The notes under the pieces are model-generated. The model was not told the origin of the DNA, did no database searches, and saw only the letters and a program-made list of their open reading frames with translations. Shown in pieces: positions 1 to 9,134 of a stretch of DNA of 64,000 bases. The stretch is taken from contig NZ_KB907452.1 in assembly GCF_000382045.1 (NCBI RefSeq), positions 2,295-66,294 on the forward strand, read 5' to 3'. Each line of letters opens with the position of its first letter. The stretch's first letter is position 1. The stretch is from Variovorax atrisoli 110B. GTDB lineage: Bacteria; Pseudomonadota; Gammaproteobacteria; Burkholderiales; Burkholderiaceae_C. The translations under genes and the position numbers were made by a program.

Positions 1-672
1 GTGCTCAGACCGGTCGACGTCGAAGTCGACAGGCTCGCCACGCTGCTGTTCGTCGTGCTGAGGCCCGTCGACAGGCTGCCGATGCTGCTGGTCGCCGTGC
101 TCAGACCGGTCGACGTCGAAGTCGACAGGCTCGCCACGCTGCTGTTCGTCGTGCTGAGGCCCGTCGACAGGCTGCCGATGCTGCTGGTCGCCGTGCTCAG
201 ACCGGTCGACGTCGAAGTCGACAGGCTCGCCACGCTGCTGTTCGTCGTGCTGAGGCCCGTCGACAAGCTGCCGATGCTGCTGGTCGCCGTGCTCAGACCG
301 GTCGACGTGGAAGTCGACAAGCTCGCGACACTGCTGTTGGTTGTACTGAGACCAGTCGACAAGCTGCCGATGCTGCTGGTCGCCGTGCTCAGCCCCGTCG
401 ACGTGGAAGTCGACAGGCTCGCGACGCTGCTGTTCGTCGTGCTGAGACCCGTCGACAAGCTGCCGATGCTGCTGGTCGCCGTGCTCAGACCGGTCGACGC
501 GGAAGTCGACAAGCTCGCGACGCTGCTGTTCGTAGTGCTGAGGCCCGTAGACAGGCTACCAATGCTGCTGGTCGCAGTGCTCAGGCCAGTGGAAGTCGAA
601 GTCGACAGGCTCGCGACGCTGCTGTTCGTCGTGCTCAGACCGGTAGACAGGCTGTTGATGGCGCTGGTCGAG
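1..672 (-). repeat. Seven tandem 96-bp units encoding a 32-residue stalk repeat
   Basis: Units start at 1, 97, 193, 289, 385, 481 and 577. The first two copies are identical and the third differs from them at one base; later copies are more diverged. A shorter 84-bp unit follows at 673-756. On the minus strand each unit encodes 32 residues made of 14- and 18-residue sub-blocks (TGLSTTNSSVASLS-like and STSTGLSTATSSIGSL-like). Similar but less regular units make up the stalk at about 1141-2330. The array may continue past the left edge. Near-identity of neighbours suggests recent unequal exchange or slippage. Confidence 0.95.
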
Positions 673-3600
673 GAACTGAGAGTCGTCGAGAGGCTTGCGA
701 CGGTGCTGTTGGTCGTGCTCAGGCCTGTCGACAGGCTGCCGATGCTGCTCGTCGCCGTGCTCAGCCCGGTCGACGTGGAGGTCGACAGGCTGGCGATGCT
801 GCTGGTGGCCGTGCTCAGGCCGCTGGACAGCGACGCGGTGACCGTCTTCACCTGCGACACGTTGACCGCATCCTGGTCCGCCGTGCCGGGCGCCACGCCG
901 GTGATCACGCGGTTGCCCACGTTCACCTCGCCGGCAGCGGTCTGCTTGCTTGCAAGTCCGAAGGCGTCGTAGTTCGTCATCGCCGCGGCGCTGCGGCTGG
1001 CCGTGGAGTTCGCGCCCAGCGCCACGCTGTTGTCGCCATTGGCGACGGCGTTCTGGCCGATGGCCACGCTGTTGGCGCCGATGGCCTGGCTGTCGGCGCC
1101 GGTGCTGTTGGCGTGGAAGTACTTCGTGCCCGTGTTGTAGATGGAGCTGACCGTCGAACTCAGGGTGCTCAGGTTGCTGTTGGTCGTGCTCAGGCCGGTC
1201 GAGAGGCTGCTGATGCCGGTCGAGGTGGAAGTCGACAGGCTTGCGACGGCGCTGTTCGTCGTGCTGAGGCCAGTCGAGAGGCTGGTGATGCCCGTCGAGG
1301 TGGAAGTAGACAGGCTGGCCACTGCGCTGTTCGTGGTGCTGAGGCCCGTCGACAAGCTGCCGATGCTGCTGGTCGCAGTGCTCAGGCCAGTCGACGTCGA
1401 AGTCGACAGGCTCGCCACGCTGCTGTTGGTTGTGCTGAGGCCAGTCGACAGGCTGGCGATGCCCGTCGAGGTGGAACTGGACAAGCTTGCAACGGCGCTG
1501 TTGGTCGTGCTCAGACCGGTCGACAGGCTGGAGATGCCGGTCGAGGCGGAGCTGGACAAGCTTGCAACGGCGCTGTTGGTAGTGCTCAGGCCAGTCGACA
1601 GGCTGGTGATGCCGGTCGAGGCGGAGCTGGACAAGCTCGCGACGGCGCTGTTGGTCGTGCTCAGGCCCGTCGAGAGGCTGTTGATGCGGCTGGTCGCGGT
1701 GCTAAGGCCGGTGGAGGTGGAAGTCGAGAGGCTGCCGACGGTGCTGTTGGTGGTGCTCAGACCGGTCGACAAGCTGCTGATGCCCGTCGAGGAGGAAGTC
1801 GACAGGCTCGCCACCGCACTGTTCGTGGTGCTCAGGCCGGTGGACAGGCTGGTGATGCCCGTCGAAGTCGAGCTCGAAAGGCTGGAGACTGCACTATTGG
1901 TGGTGCTGAGCCCCGTCGACAAGCTGGTGATGCCGGTCGAAGTGGAAGTCGACAGGCTCGCCACGCTGCTGTTCGTCGTGCTCAGCCCGGACGACAGGCT
2001 GGAGACGGAACTGCTCGTGGTGCTCAGGCCGGTGGACAGGCTGGCGATACCCGTGGAGGTCGAAGTCGACAGGCTGGAAACAGCACTGTTGGTCGTGCTG
2101 AGGCCCGTCGACGTGGAAGTCGACAGGCTCGCGACGCTGCTGTTCGTCGTGCTCAGGCCTGTCGAAAGACTGTTGATGCGGCTGGTCGCGGTGCTCAGGC
2201 CGGTGGATGTGGAAGTCGAGAGGCTGCCGACTGTGCTGTTGGTGGTGCTCAGGCCGGTCGACAGGCTGGCGATGCCCGTCGAGGTCGAGGTTGAGAGGCT
2301 GGCGATGCTGCTCGCCGTGGTGCTCATGCCGGTGCTGAGCTGGGCGACCGTCACCGCGTCCTGGGCAGCGGCGCCGTCGGCCACGTTGGTGATGCGCCGC
2401 AGGGCGGACGATGAGCCCACCGAGACTTCGGAGGCGGGCGCGGCCGCGCCGGTGAGGAAGCCCTTGCCCGCGGGAGCGGCTGTACCGGTCACGCTGCCCG
2501 CGCCGAGCGCGACGCTGTTGGCGTAAGCCGCATTGGCTGTTGCGCCGATGGCCGTAGCGTTCGAGCCGGTGCTGGTTGCGCCGTCGCCCTGGGCAATGCC
2601 GAAGGTGCCGTTGACCACGGCTCCTCGTCCGAGGGCGATGCCCGAGGTGGCGGCAGACGCCACCGACGACTGCCCGCCGATCGCGATGCCGTCGACGGCG
2701 GCCGAGTTGGCGACGCCGCTCAGGTTGCTGCCGACGGCGATCGAGCCCGTGTTCGATGCCACGGTGCCGTTGCCGGCCGCCAGCGAATTCTTGCCGGACG
2801 CGACCGCGCTCACGCCGAAAGCCGTGGCGCCGTCCTGGGAGGCGGTCGTGCCGTTGTTGCCGATGGCCAGCGTGTTCTTGCCGCTGGCGGTGGTCTGGCC
2901 GCCGACGGCGGTCGAATCCTGGCCGGTGGCCTTGGCACTCGTGCCGAGGGCGGTGGAGTCACCCAGCCCGGCGTTCGTACCGGTGGCCTGCGCGCCCCAG
3001 CCGATCGCCAGGTTCGAGGAGCCGGTGGATGCTGCGTTGGCATTCGTGCCGATGGCGATGCCGTTGACGCCCGCCGCGTTGGCGCCGTCACCCATCGCGA
3101 TCGCGCTCACGCCGGACACGTTGGAGCCGCGTCCGATGGCCACGCCTGACGTGGCTGAGGAGCCGACGAAGGCCTGGCCGCCGATGGCAATGGAATCCGT
3201 CGCCGTCGCCTGGGCGCCCTTGGTCGCATTGCTGCCGATGGCGACCGCGCCGTTGCCGGAGGCAGTGGTGGAGTTGGCGACGCTCAAGGGCGTGGTGCCA
3301 TTCCCGCCCGCGCCGCCGATGGCCACGGAATTGAGCGCGGACGCATTGCTGCCGAAGCCCATCGCGATGCTGGAGATGCCGCTCGCGGTCGATTCGAGGC
3401 CATAGGCGCTGCTCCAGGTGCCTGCGGCGTTGCTCAGGAAGCCGAAGGCAGAGGCGCCGTTCGCCCGGCCCTGCGCGAATGCACCGTACACGCTGACACC
3501 GGTGGCCCCGTTGCCGGACGCGTTGCACCCGGCCACGACGGAGTAGGTGCCCGAGCCGTCCTGCGCCGGCGCGCCAACCCCTGCACTGCCGTTGGAAGTG

Positions 3601-3848
3601 CTCCCCGGATTCACGCGCCCCACGGTGCCGCTCGATCCGGTCACACAGGTGCTGTCGGTGTAGATGAGGTTGGCGTAGGCCACCCCGGATGTCCCCTGCA
3701 GCGCCGCATAGAGCGAGGCCACGGCCAGAAGACGGAACGTCGAGCGCCGGGCGCTGCTGCTGCGCTTGCCTCTGGCAGAGGTGAGTTCGGACGCCGCCAC
3801 CCATGCGCCGAGGGCTTCGTTCCAGATGCTTCTGTAGGACTTGTTCAT
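1..3848 (-). CDS. Trimeric autotransporter adhesin (YadA/Hia type, Vc), C-terminus outside window
   Basis: The minus frame starting with the ATG at 3848 stays open to base 1, giving at least 1282 codons and no stop, so the stalk end and YadA anchor are beyond the edge. It opens with an extended signal peptide (MNKSYRSIWNEALGAWVA), with probable cleavage after Ala59. Residues of about 60-490 are head repeats of the SVAIG / SIAMG type. A neck (DAVTVAQL) lies near residue 497, followed by a Ser/Thr/Leu-rich stalk. A second mini-head (about 905-960; QAIGANSVAIG) and a second neck (DAVNVSQVK, about 993) precede the tandemly repeated stalk. The family forms homotrimeric surface fibres for adhesion, autoaggregation and biofilm. 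The neighbouring glycosyltransferases could modify the Ser/Thr-rich stalk; that is inference. Family assignment is firm, ligand unknown. Confidence 0.93.
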   Translation of the reverse strand, partial: MNKSYRSIWNEALGAWVAASELTSARGKRSSSARRSTFRLLAVASLYAALQGTSGVAYANLIYTDSTCVTGSSGTVGRVNPGSTSNGSAGVGAPAQDGSGTYSVVAGCNASGNGATGVSVYGAFAQGRANGASAFGFLSNAAGTWSSAYGLESTASGISSIAMGFGSNASALNSVAIGGAGGNGTTPLSVANSTTASGNGAVAIGSNATKGAQATATDSIAIGGQAFVGSSATSGVAIGRGSNVSGVSAIAMGDGANAAGVNGIAIGTNANAASTGSSNLAIGWGAQATGTNAGLGDSTALGTSAKATGQDSTAVGGQTTASGKNTLAIGNNGTTASQDGATAFGVSAVASGKNSLAAGNGTVASNTGSIAVGSNLSGVANSAAVDGIAIGGQSSVASAATSGIALGRGAVVNGTFGIAQGDGATSTGSNATAIGATANAAYANSVALGAGSVTGTAAPAGKGFLTGAAAPASEVSVGSSSALRRITNVADGAAAQDAVTVAQLSTGMSTTASSIASLSTSTSTGIASLSTGLSTTNSTVGSLSTSTSTGLSTATSRINSLSTGLSTTNSSVASLSTSTSTGLSTTNSAVSSLSTSTSTGIASLSTGLSTTSSSVSSLSSGLSTTNSSVASLSTSTSTGITSLSTGLSTTNSAVSSLSSSTSTGITSLSTGLSTTNSAVASLSTSSSTGISSLSTGLSTTNSTVGSLSTSTSTGLSTATSRINSLSTGLSTTNSAVASLSSSASTGITSLSTGLSTTNSAVASLSSSASTGISSLSTGLSTTNSAVASLSSSTSTGIASLSTGLSTTNSSVASLSTSTSTGLSTATSSIGSLSTGLSTTNSAVASLSTSTSTGITSLSTGLSTTNSAVASLSTSTSTGISSLSTGLSTTNSNLSTLSSTVSSIYNTGTKYFHANSTGADSQAIGANSVAIGQNAVANGDNSVALGANSTASRSAAAMTNYDAFGLASKQTAAGEVNVGNRVITGVAPGTADQDAVNVSQVKTVTASLSSGLSTATSSIASLSTSTSTGLSTATSSIGSLSTGLSTTNSTVASLSTTLSSSTSAINSLSTGLSTTNSSVASLSTSTSTGLSTATSSIGSLSTGLSTTNSSVASLSTSASTGLSTATSSIGSLSTGLSTTNSSVASLSTSTSTGLSTATSSIGSLSTGLSTTNSSVASLSTSTSTGLSTATSSIGSLSTGLSTTNSSVASLSTSTSTGLSTATSSIGSLSTGLSTTNSSVASLSTSTSTGLSTATSSIGSLSTGLSTTNSSVASLSTSTSTGLS

Positions 3849-4245
3849 TTACTTTTGGGCTCGCGGTAATCGGATGGACCGGGTTCTATCGACTGAAGAC
3901 GCGACGCTTCCCACCTCAGGGGCCATCGCTGGAGCACAGGTCTTTGCCGCGCTCATTTACAGGAATGCTGGAATGTACGGAGTTGTTTACATTTCAAACG
4001 CGCTGCAGCAATCTTGAAAATGGCCTCTGATGATTTAGTTCACAAAAATTTGAAAAAGCGTCCTGCTTTTTGGGCCATTCGAGCGACAAGAACGCCGCGA
4101 AACGGGGTTCCAAATAAAATCAGGAACGATCACAGCTGCAGCATCTGCAAGCAACTTCGCCCATCAGAGAGGCTTTACTCCTCCTTCTCCGCAATACTCT
4201 TCGCTCTTCCAGTTTTGCCAAAAAGATCACGCACACATTTAGAAT

Positions 4246-4261
4246 CGTGAAATTAATCACA
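4246..4261. promoter_or_regulatory. Upstream CRP-type palindrome (CGTGA-N6-TCACA)
   Basis: The sequence CGTGAAATTAATCACA matches the CRP/FNR-superfamily layout TGTGA-N6-TCACA at 9 of 10 half-site positions. Its centre is about 34 bp (close to three helical turns) upstream of the second site and 84 bp before the DUF2827 start. Binding is inferred from pattern only. Confidence 0.4.
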
Positions 4262-4279
4262 CCACCCTAATTGAAGATT

Positions 4280-4295
4280 TGTGATCTTTTTCACG
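4280..4295. promoter_or_regulatory. Downstream CRP-type palindrome (TGTGA-N6-TCACG)
   Basis: TGTGATCTTTTTCACG matches 9 of 10 half-site positions of the CRP consensus. Its centre is 50 bp upstream of the chosen DUF2827 ATG. A start of transcription near 4329, just after an AT-rich stretch at 4314-4321, would put it at the class II position near -41.5. The transcription start is hypothetical. Confidence 0.4.
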
Positions 4296-4337
4296 CCAAT
4301 AGCCCATCGAGGCAATTAACAATTGAGAAACAATTCG

Positions 4338-5474
4338 ATGTCCCAAGCATCCAAACTCAGAATTGGGATCACCATCGGCCTCCATCACGAAGCCGAAACG
4401 CTCTGGAACAACGGCATCAAGCAGAACGCCGTTTTCCTGGCGGAAGCGCTGAGGCACTGCCCGACGGTGGCTTCGGTAGTCCTCGTCAACACGACGGCGA
4501 CCCCCATCACCGCGGCCCTGCCCTGGGACCAGGCGCGCTGGCCCACGGTGACCTTCGAGGCAGCCAAGGACAACGTCGACGTGCTGATCGAGCTCGGCGG
4601 CCAGATCGACGCTGCACAGACCGACTACCTGAAGCAGCGCGGCGCGCGGCTGGTGTCGTACTGCTGCGGCTTCGAGTACGTGCACGCCATGGAGTCGATG
4701 CTGTTCGGCAAGCCGCTGTGGGGCCAGAACCTCTTCGTGAACCAGCGCTACGACGACATCTGGATGGTTCCGCAGGTGGCCAACATCAGCCAGCCGTACT
4801 TCGAGGTGCTGCGCCGTACCGATGCGCGCCCGGTGCCTTTCGTCTGGAGTCCGGTGTTCCTGGACGAGCGCACGCGAGCGCTGCCCGATGCGGGCGTCTA
4901 CCTGCCGAAGACGGGCCCGCGCCGGCTCAGCGTGATGGAGCCGAACATCAACGTCGTGAAGTTCTGCCTCTACCCGGTGCTGATCGCCGAACTGGCCTAC
5001 CGCTCGCGGCCCGAGGCCATCGCGCTACTGCAGGTCACCAACGCCGAGCGGCTGGCGAAGGAGAACATGGAGTTCATCACGCTGATGAACCAGCTCGACC
5101 TGGTTCGCCAGCACAAGGCCGTCTTCCTGGGCCGCCACGAGACGCCCGTGTTCCTCGCGCAGAACACAGACATCGTGATCTCCCATCAGTGGGAGAACCC
5201 GCTGAACTACTTCTACCTTGAGACCTGCTGGCAGGGCTATCCGCTGGTGCACAACGCGCACCTGTGCGCGGACCTGGGCTACTACTATCAGGGCAACGAC
5301 GTGTCCGGCGCCAGCGCGCGCGTGATCGAGGCCATCGACACGCACGACGCGCAGGCCGCTTCGTATCGCGAACGCCAGCGCAGCCTGATCGACCGCTATC
5401 TTCCCGGCAACGCCGCGGCAACGGAGGTCTACGACACGCTGCTGCTCGGCCTGATGCGGCGCACTGCCCGATAG
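4338..5474 (+). CDS. DUF2827 family protein (glycosyltransferase-like)
   Basis: The 378-residue product resembles DUF2827 proteins of Burkholderiales, recognised by the N-terminal block IGITIGLHHEAETLWNNGIK and the later VISHQWENPLNYFYLE segment. The fold is probably GT-B-like, with a Rossmann-type N-terminal half (LRIGITIG) and a C-terminal half that would hold a sugar-nucleotide site. No enzymatic activity is established. I chose ATG 4338 because the family motif follows at once; a TTG at 4323 would add five residues. It lies 38 bp upstream of a GT-A-type gene and diverges from the adhesin, so a role in decorating that adhesin or a surface glycan is plausible but inferred. Confidence 0.75.
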   Translation: MSQASKLRIGITIGLHHEAETLWNNGIKQNAVFLAEALRHCPTVASVVLVNTTATPITAALPWDQARWPTVTFEAAKDNVDVLIELGGQIDAAQTDYLKQRGARLVSYCCGFEYVHAMESMLFGKPLWGQNLFVNQRYDDIWMVPQVANISQPYFEVLRRTDARPVPFVWSPVFLDERTRALPDAGVYLPKTGPRRLSVMEPNINVVKFCLYPVLIAELAYRSRPEAIALLQVTNAERLAKENMEFITLMNQLDLVRQHKAVFLGRHETPVFLAQNTDIVISHQWENPLNYFYLETCWQGYPLVHNAHLCADLGYYYQGNDVSGASARVIEAIDTHDAQAASYRERQRSLIDRYLPGNAAATEVYDTLLLGLMRRTAR

Positions 5475-5512
5475 CCGGGGCCGCCGCGACCAGACAAGCG
5501 AATGGAACCGAC

Positions 5513-6373
5513 ATGCTCGACCCCTCCGAACTCCGGCAGTTCTTCCCTTTGATCGTGACGCCGAGCCACGACGGCAAGGTCTTCGTGAACTACCTCAACT
5601 CGATGCTGAACTTCGCGGTGCAGGCCGAGCGGGCCGGCATGCGGCTGCAGGTGTTCACGCACCAGGGCGAGAGCCTGGTGACACGCGCGCGGAACAACTG
5701 CGTGGCCCGGTTCCTGGCCAACCCGCAGTGGACGCACCTCTTCTGGGTCGATGCCGACATCGGCTTCTCGGCGCAGGCCGCCTTCCGGCTGCTGCTGTCG
5801 GGTTACGACGTCGCGGCAGGCGTCTATCCGCTGAAGCGCGAGAACTGGCCCGAAGGCGGCGTGGCGGCGGGCACGACGCAGCAAGAGTTCGAATCCACCT
5901 TCACCCGCTATACGGTCAACGCCGAGGCCTCAGAGGCCACCTCGCGGGTCGAGCTCGAGGTGCAGCCCGACGGCTTCATGAAGATGACCGAGGCGCCCAC
6001 CGGCTTCATGGCGATCAGGCGCTCGGTGTTCGAACGGCTCATGGCGAGCTACCCCGAGCTGAGCTACGTGCCCGACGGCATCGGCGAGGCCGACATGGGC
6101 CTGCACTACCGCTTCTTCGACGTCATGGTCGATCCGAGGACGCGGCGCTACCTGTCGGAGGACTACGGCTTCTGCCGCCTCTGGACGGGCCTGGGCGAGT
6201 CGATCTACATCGACGCCAACTCCAACCTGTCGCACCAGGGCGCCAAGCTGTATCGCGGCGACTTCGCCAACTCGCTGCTGACTTCGCTGCCGCATGCGGT
6301 CGGCGGCCCGGCCGGCGCGGCGATGGTGCTCACGGGGCAGGAGCATCTGCAGCCCAACCAGCCGCCACCCTGA
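5513..6373 (+). CDS. Putative GT-A-fold glycosyltransferase
   Basis: The product has 286 residues. The N-terminal half contains SLVTRARNNCVARFL followed by FWVDADIGF (about residues 78-86), the usual strand-DxD arrangement that binds a divalent cation and nucleotide-sugar in GT-A enzymes. GYDVAAGVYPLK follows, as in other small bacterial and phage glycosyltransferases. No signal peptide or membrane segment is seen, so it should be cytoplasmic. The ATG at 5513 was chosen because the reading frame upstream overlaps the DUF2827 gene with no homology. It is probably co-transcribed with that gene. Donor and acceptor are unknown. Confidence 0.7.
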   Translation: MLDPSELRQFFPLIVTPSHDGKVFVNYLNSMLNFAVQAERAGMRLQVFTHQGESLVTRARNNCVARFLANPQWTHLFWVDADIGFSAQAAFRLLLSGYDVAAGVYPLKRENWPEGGVAAGTTQQEFESTFTRYTVNAEASEATSRVELEVQPDGFMKMTEAPTGFMAIRRSVFERLMASYPELSYVPDGIGEADMGLHYRFFDVMVDPRTRRYLSEDYGFCRLWTGLGESIYIDANSNLSHQGAKLYRGDFANSLLTSLPHAVGGPAGAAMVLTGQEHLQPNQPPP

Positions 6374-6402
6374 AAAAGAAAAAGCCCCGCCGAAGCGGGG
6401 CT
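6373..6402 (-). terminator. Rho-independent terminator of acnB operon
   Basis: An 8-bp GC stem (AGCCCCGC / GCGGGGCT) with a CGAA loop lies at 6383-6402. On the minus strand a T-rich tract follows at 6373-6382. It ends the acnB transcript and could also reduce readthrough from the opposing glycosyltransferase gene. Confidence 0.9.
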
Positions 6403-6443
6403 CGTTTCATTGGGCGATCCGCAGATCGCCCGGAAAAGCCTGC

Positions 6444-9035
6444 TCAGGCCGCGACCGTATCCGCCACGCCCTTGTAGTCCTCGATCTTGTCGAAGTTCAG
6501 GTACTGGTAGATCTTGTCGCCGTTGCTGTTGATCACACCGATGTCGGCCATGTACTCCTCGCGCGTCGGGATGCGGCCGAGCTTCGAGCAGATGGAGGCC
6601 AGCTCAGCCGAACCCAGGTACACGTTGGTGTTCTTGCCCAGGCGGTTCGGGAAGTTGCGGGTGCTGGTCGACATCACGGTGGCGCCTTCGCGCACCTGGG
6701 CCTGGTTGCCCATGCACAGCGAGCAGCCCGGCATCTCGGTGCGCGCACCTGCATTGCCGAACACGCCGTAGTGGCCTTCCTCGGTGAGCTGCTGCGCGTC
6801 CATCTTGGTCGGCGGGGCGATCCACAGCTTGACCGGGATGTCGCGCTTGCCTTCGAGCAGCTTCGACGCGGCACGGAAGTGGCCGATGTTGGTCATGCAC
6901 GAGCCGATGAACACTTCGTCGATCTTGGCGCCGGCCACGTCCGACAGCGTCTTCACGTCGTCGGGGTCGTTCGGGCAGGCCACGATGGGCTCGTGGATGT
7001 CGGCCAGGTCGATCTCGATGACGGCCGCGTACTCTGCGTCGTCGTCGCCCTTGAGCAGTTGCGGGTCCTTCAGCCAGGCTTCCTGCGCGGCGATGCGGCG
7101 CTGCAGCGTACGTGCATCGGCGTAGCCCTCGGCGATCATCCACTTCATCAGCGTGATGTTGCTGTTGATGTACTCGATGATCGGGTCCTTGTTCAGGTGC
7201 ACCGTGCAGCCGGCGGCCGAGCGTTCGGCCGAGGCGTCGCTCAGCTCGAAGGCCTGTTCCACCTTCAGGTCGGGCAGGCCCTCGATCTCGAGGATGCGGC
7301 CCGAGAAGATGTTCTTCTTGCCCTTCTTCTCGACCGTCAGCAGGCCCTGCTTGATGGCGTACAGCGGAATCGCGTTGACCAGGTCGCGCAGCGTGACGCC
7401 GGGCTGCATCTTGCCCTTGAAGCGCACGAGCACCGATTCAGGCATGTCCAGCGGCATCACGCCGGTGGCGGCGGCGAAAGCCACGAGGCCGGAGCCGGCC
7501 GGGAAGCTGATGCCGATGGGGAAGCGGGTGTGGCTGTCGCCGCCCGTGCCCACGGTGTCGGGCGTCAGCAGGCGGTTGAGCCACGAGTGGATCACGCCGT
7601 CGCCCGGGCGCAGCGAGACGCCGCCGCGGGTGCTGATGAATTCGGGCAGCTCGTGGTGCATCTTCACGTCCACCTTCTTCGGATAGGCGGCGGTGTGGCA
7701 GAACGACTGCATCACGAGGTCGGCCGAGAAGCCCAGGCAGGCCAGGTCCTTCAGCTCGTCGCGCGTCATCGGGCCGGTGGTGTCCTGCGAGCCGACCGAG
7801 GTCATCTTGGGTTCGCAGTACGTGCCCGGGCGCACGCCCTGGCCTTCGGGCAGGCCGCAGGCGCGGCCGACCATCTTCTGTGCGAGCGAGAAGCCCTTCT
7901 TGGTGTCGACCGGGCTTTGCGGCAGGCGGAACAGCGTCGAGGCGGGCAGGCCCAGGGCCTCGCGCGCCTTGGCCGTCAGGCCGCGGCCGATGATCAGCGG
8001 AATGCGGCCGCCGGCGCGCACTTCGTCGAACAGCACGTCGCTCTTGACCTTGAATTCGGCGATGACCTTGCCGTCCTTCAGCGCCTTGCCTTGGTAGGGG
8101 CGCAGTTCGACGACGTCGCCGGTGTCCATCTGGCTCACGTCGAGCTCGATGGGCAGCGCGCCCGCGTCTTCCATGGTGTTGTAGAAGATCGGGGCGATCT
8201 TCGTGCCCAGGCACACGCCGCCGAAGCGCTTGTTGGGGATGAAGGGGATGTCCTCGCCGGTGAACCACAGCACCGAGTTGGTGGCGGACTTGCGGCTGGA
8301 GCCGGTGCCGACCACGTCACCCACGTAGGCGACCTGGTGGCCCTTTTCCTTCAGCGACTCGATGAACTTGACCGGGCCGCGCTTACCGTCTTCCTCGGGC
8401 TGGAACGCAGTGCCTTCACGCTTGTTCTTGAGCATGGCCAGAGCGTGCATCGGGATGTCGGGGCGCGTGGTGGCGTCGGGCGCGGGCGAGAGGTCGTCGG
8501 TGTTGGTTTCGCCGGGCACCTTGAAGACCGTGATGGTCAGGCTCTGCGGCACTTCGGGACGGCTGGTGAACCACTCGGCATCGGCCCAGCTCTGCAGCAC
8601 GCCCTTGGCGTGGGCGTTGCCCCTGTCGGCCTTTTCCTTGACGTCGTGGAACTGGTCGAACATCAGCAGGGTCTTCTTCAGGCCTTCGGCCGCCACGGCG
8701 CCGACTTCGGCGTCGTCGAGCAAGTCGATCAGGGGGCTGATGTTGTAGCCGCCGAGCATGGTGCCGAGCAGTTCGGTAGCGCGGGCGCGCGAAATGAACT
8801 CGCTCTTCTCGGTGCCGTGGGCCACGGCCGCGAGGTAGCTCGCCTTGACCTTGGCGGCGTCGTCGACGCCAGCGGGCACGCGATGGGTCAGCAGGTCGAG
8901 CAGGAAAGCGCCGTCCTTGGCATTCGCGCTCTTGAGGAGCTCGATCGCTTCGGAAGTCTGCTTCGCGCTCAGGGGCAGCGGCGGAATACCGAGCGCGGCG
9001 CGTTCGGCAACATGGTCAACGTAGGCTTGCAACAT
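6444..9035 (-). CDS. acnB: Aconitate hydratase B (bifunctional aconitase / 2-methylisocitrate dehydratase)
   Basis: AcnB interconverts citrate and isocitrate via cis-aconitate in the TCA cycle and can hydrate 2-methyl-cis-aconitate in the methylcitrate cycle. The 863-residue length is typical. The N-terminal HEAT-like domain (about 1-160) and the swivel domain ([11 protein letters not shown] near 175) come before the catalytic domains, the AcnB order. The [4Fe-4S] ligands are Cys713 (GSCMTN) and Cys771/Cys774 (GCSLCMGN). It is the last gene of the minus operon beginning at mdh, about 100 bp after the small exported protein, and is closed by the terminator at 6373-6402. Confidence 0.98.
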   Translation of the reverse strand: MLQAYVDHVAERAALGIPPLPLSAKQTSEAIELLKSANAKDGAFLLDLLTHRVPAGVDDAAKVKASYLAAVAHGTEKSEFISRARATELLGTMLGGYNISPLIDLLDDAEVGAVAAEGLKKTLLMFDQFHDVKEKADRGNAHAKGVLQSWADAEWFTSRPEVPQSLTITVFKVPGETNTDDLSPAPDATTRPDIPMHALAMLKNKREGTAFQPEEDGKRGPVKFIESLKEKGHQVAYVGDVVGTGSSRKSATNSVLWFTGEDIPFIPNKRFGGVCLGTKIAPIFYNTMEDAGALPIELDVSQMDTGDVVELRPYQGKALKDGKVIAEFKVKSDVLFDEVRAGGRIPLIIGRGLTAKAREALGLPASTLFRLPQSPVDTKKGFSLAQKMVGRACGLPEGQGVRPGTYCEPKMTSVGSQDTTGPMTRDELKDLACLGFSADLVMQSFCHTAAYPKKVDVKMHHELPEFISTRGGVSLRPGDGVIHSWLNRLLTPDTVGTGGDSHTRFPIGISFPAGSGLVAFAAATGVMPLDMPESVLVRFKGKMQPGVTLRDLVNAIPLYAIKQGLLTVEKKGKKNIFSGRILEIEGLPDLKVEQAFELSDASAERSAAGCTVHLNKDPIIEYINSNITLMKWMIAEGYADARTLQRRIAAQEAWLKDPQLLKGDDDAEYAAVIEIDLADIHEPIVACPNDPDDVKTLSDVAGAKIDEVFIGSCMTNIGHFRAASKLLEGKRDIPVKLWIAPPTKMDAQQLTEEGHYGVFGNAGARTEMPGCSLCMGNQAQVREGATVMSTSTRNFPNRLGKNTNVYLGSAELASICSKLGRIPTREEYMADIGVINSNGDKIYQYLNFDKIEDYKGVADTVAA

Positions 9036-9134
9036 CTTCTTTTCTCCGGAAACTGATCTGGCGGGCGTGCGAGGCGGCTCCAGCGGTCAAAGCAAGAGCC
9101 GCGCCGCACGCCGGGTAGGAGCGCTTACTGGCGC

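Larger units (their letters stand above)
3849..4337. other. 489-bp divergent intergenic region, AT-richer than surroundings
   Basis: This gap separates the leftward adhesin gene from the rightward DUF2827 gene, so promoters for both should lie here. From about 3990 it is visibly AT-richer than the genes either side. Short open frames at 3803-4030 and 4014-4250 have no coding character. Two CRP-type palindromes lie at 4246-4261 and 4280-4295. I see no convincing -35/-10 pair for the adhesin gene. Confidence 0.7.

Noticed and set aside
1..672. CRISPR array suggested by regular repeats
   Set aside because: Units are contiguous, in-frame and coding, with no unique spacers and no cas genes.
1..2526. 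Long plus-strand open frames with repetitive LRPVD / LLVVLRPV text (1-972 and 1141-2526)
   Set aside because: They are antisense to the trimeric adhesin; their repeats mirror its 96-bp units. The minus frame shows signal peptide, heads and necks and is the true gene.
3803..4250. Two short plus-strand frames in the adhesin/DUF2827 spacer
   Set aside because: They overlap the adhesin start or the regulatory region, and show no homology or ribosome site.
6294..9056. 920-residue plus-strand open frame over acnB
   Set aside because: It is antisense to a clear aconitase with all cluster cysteines.
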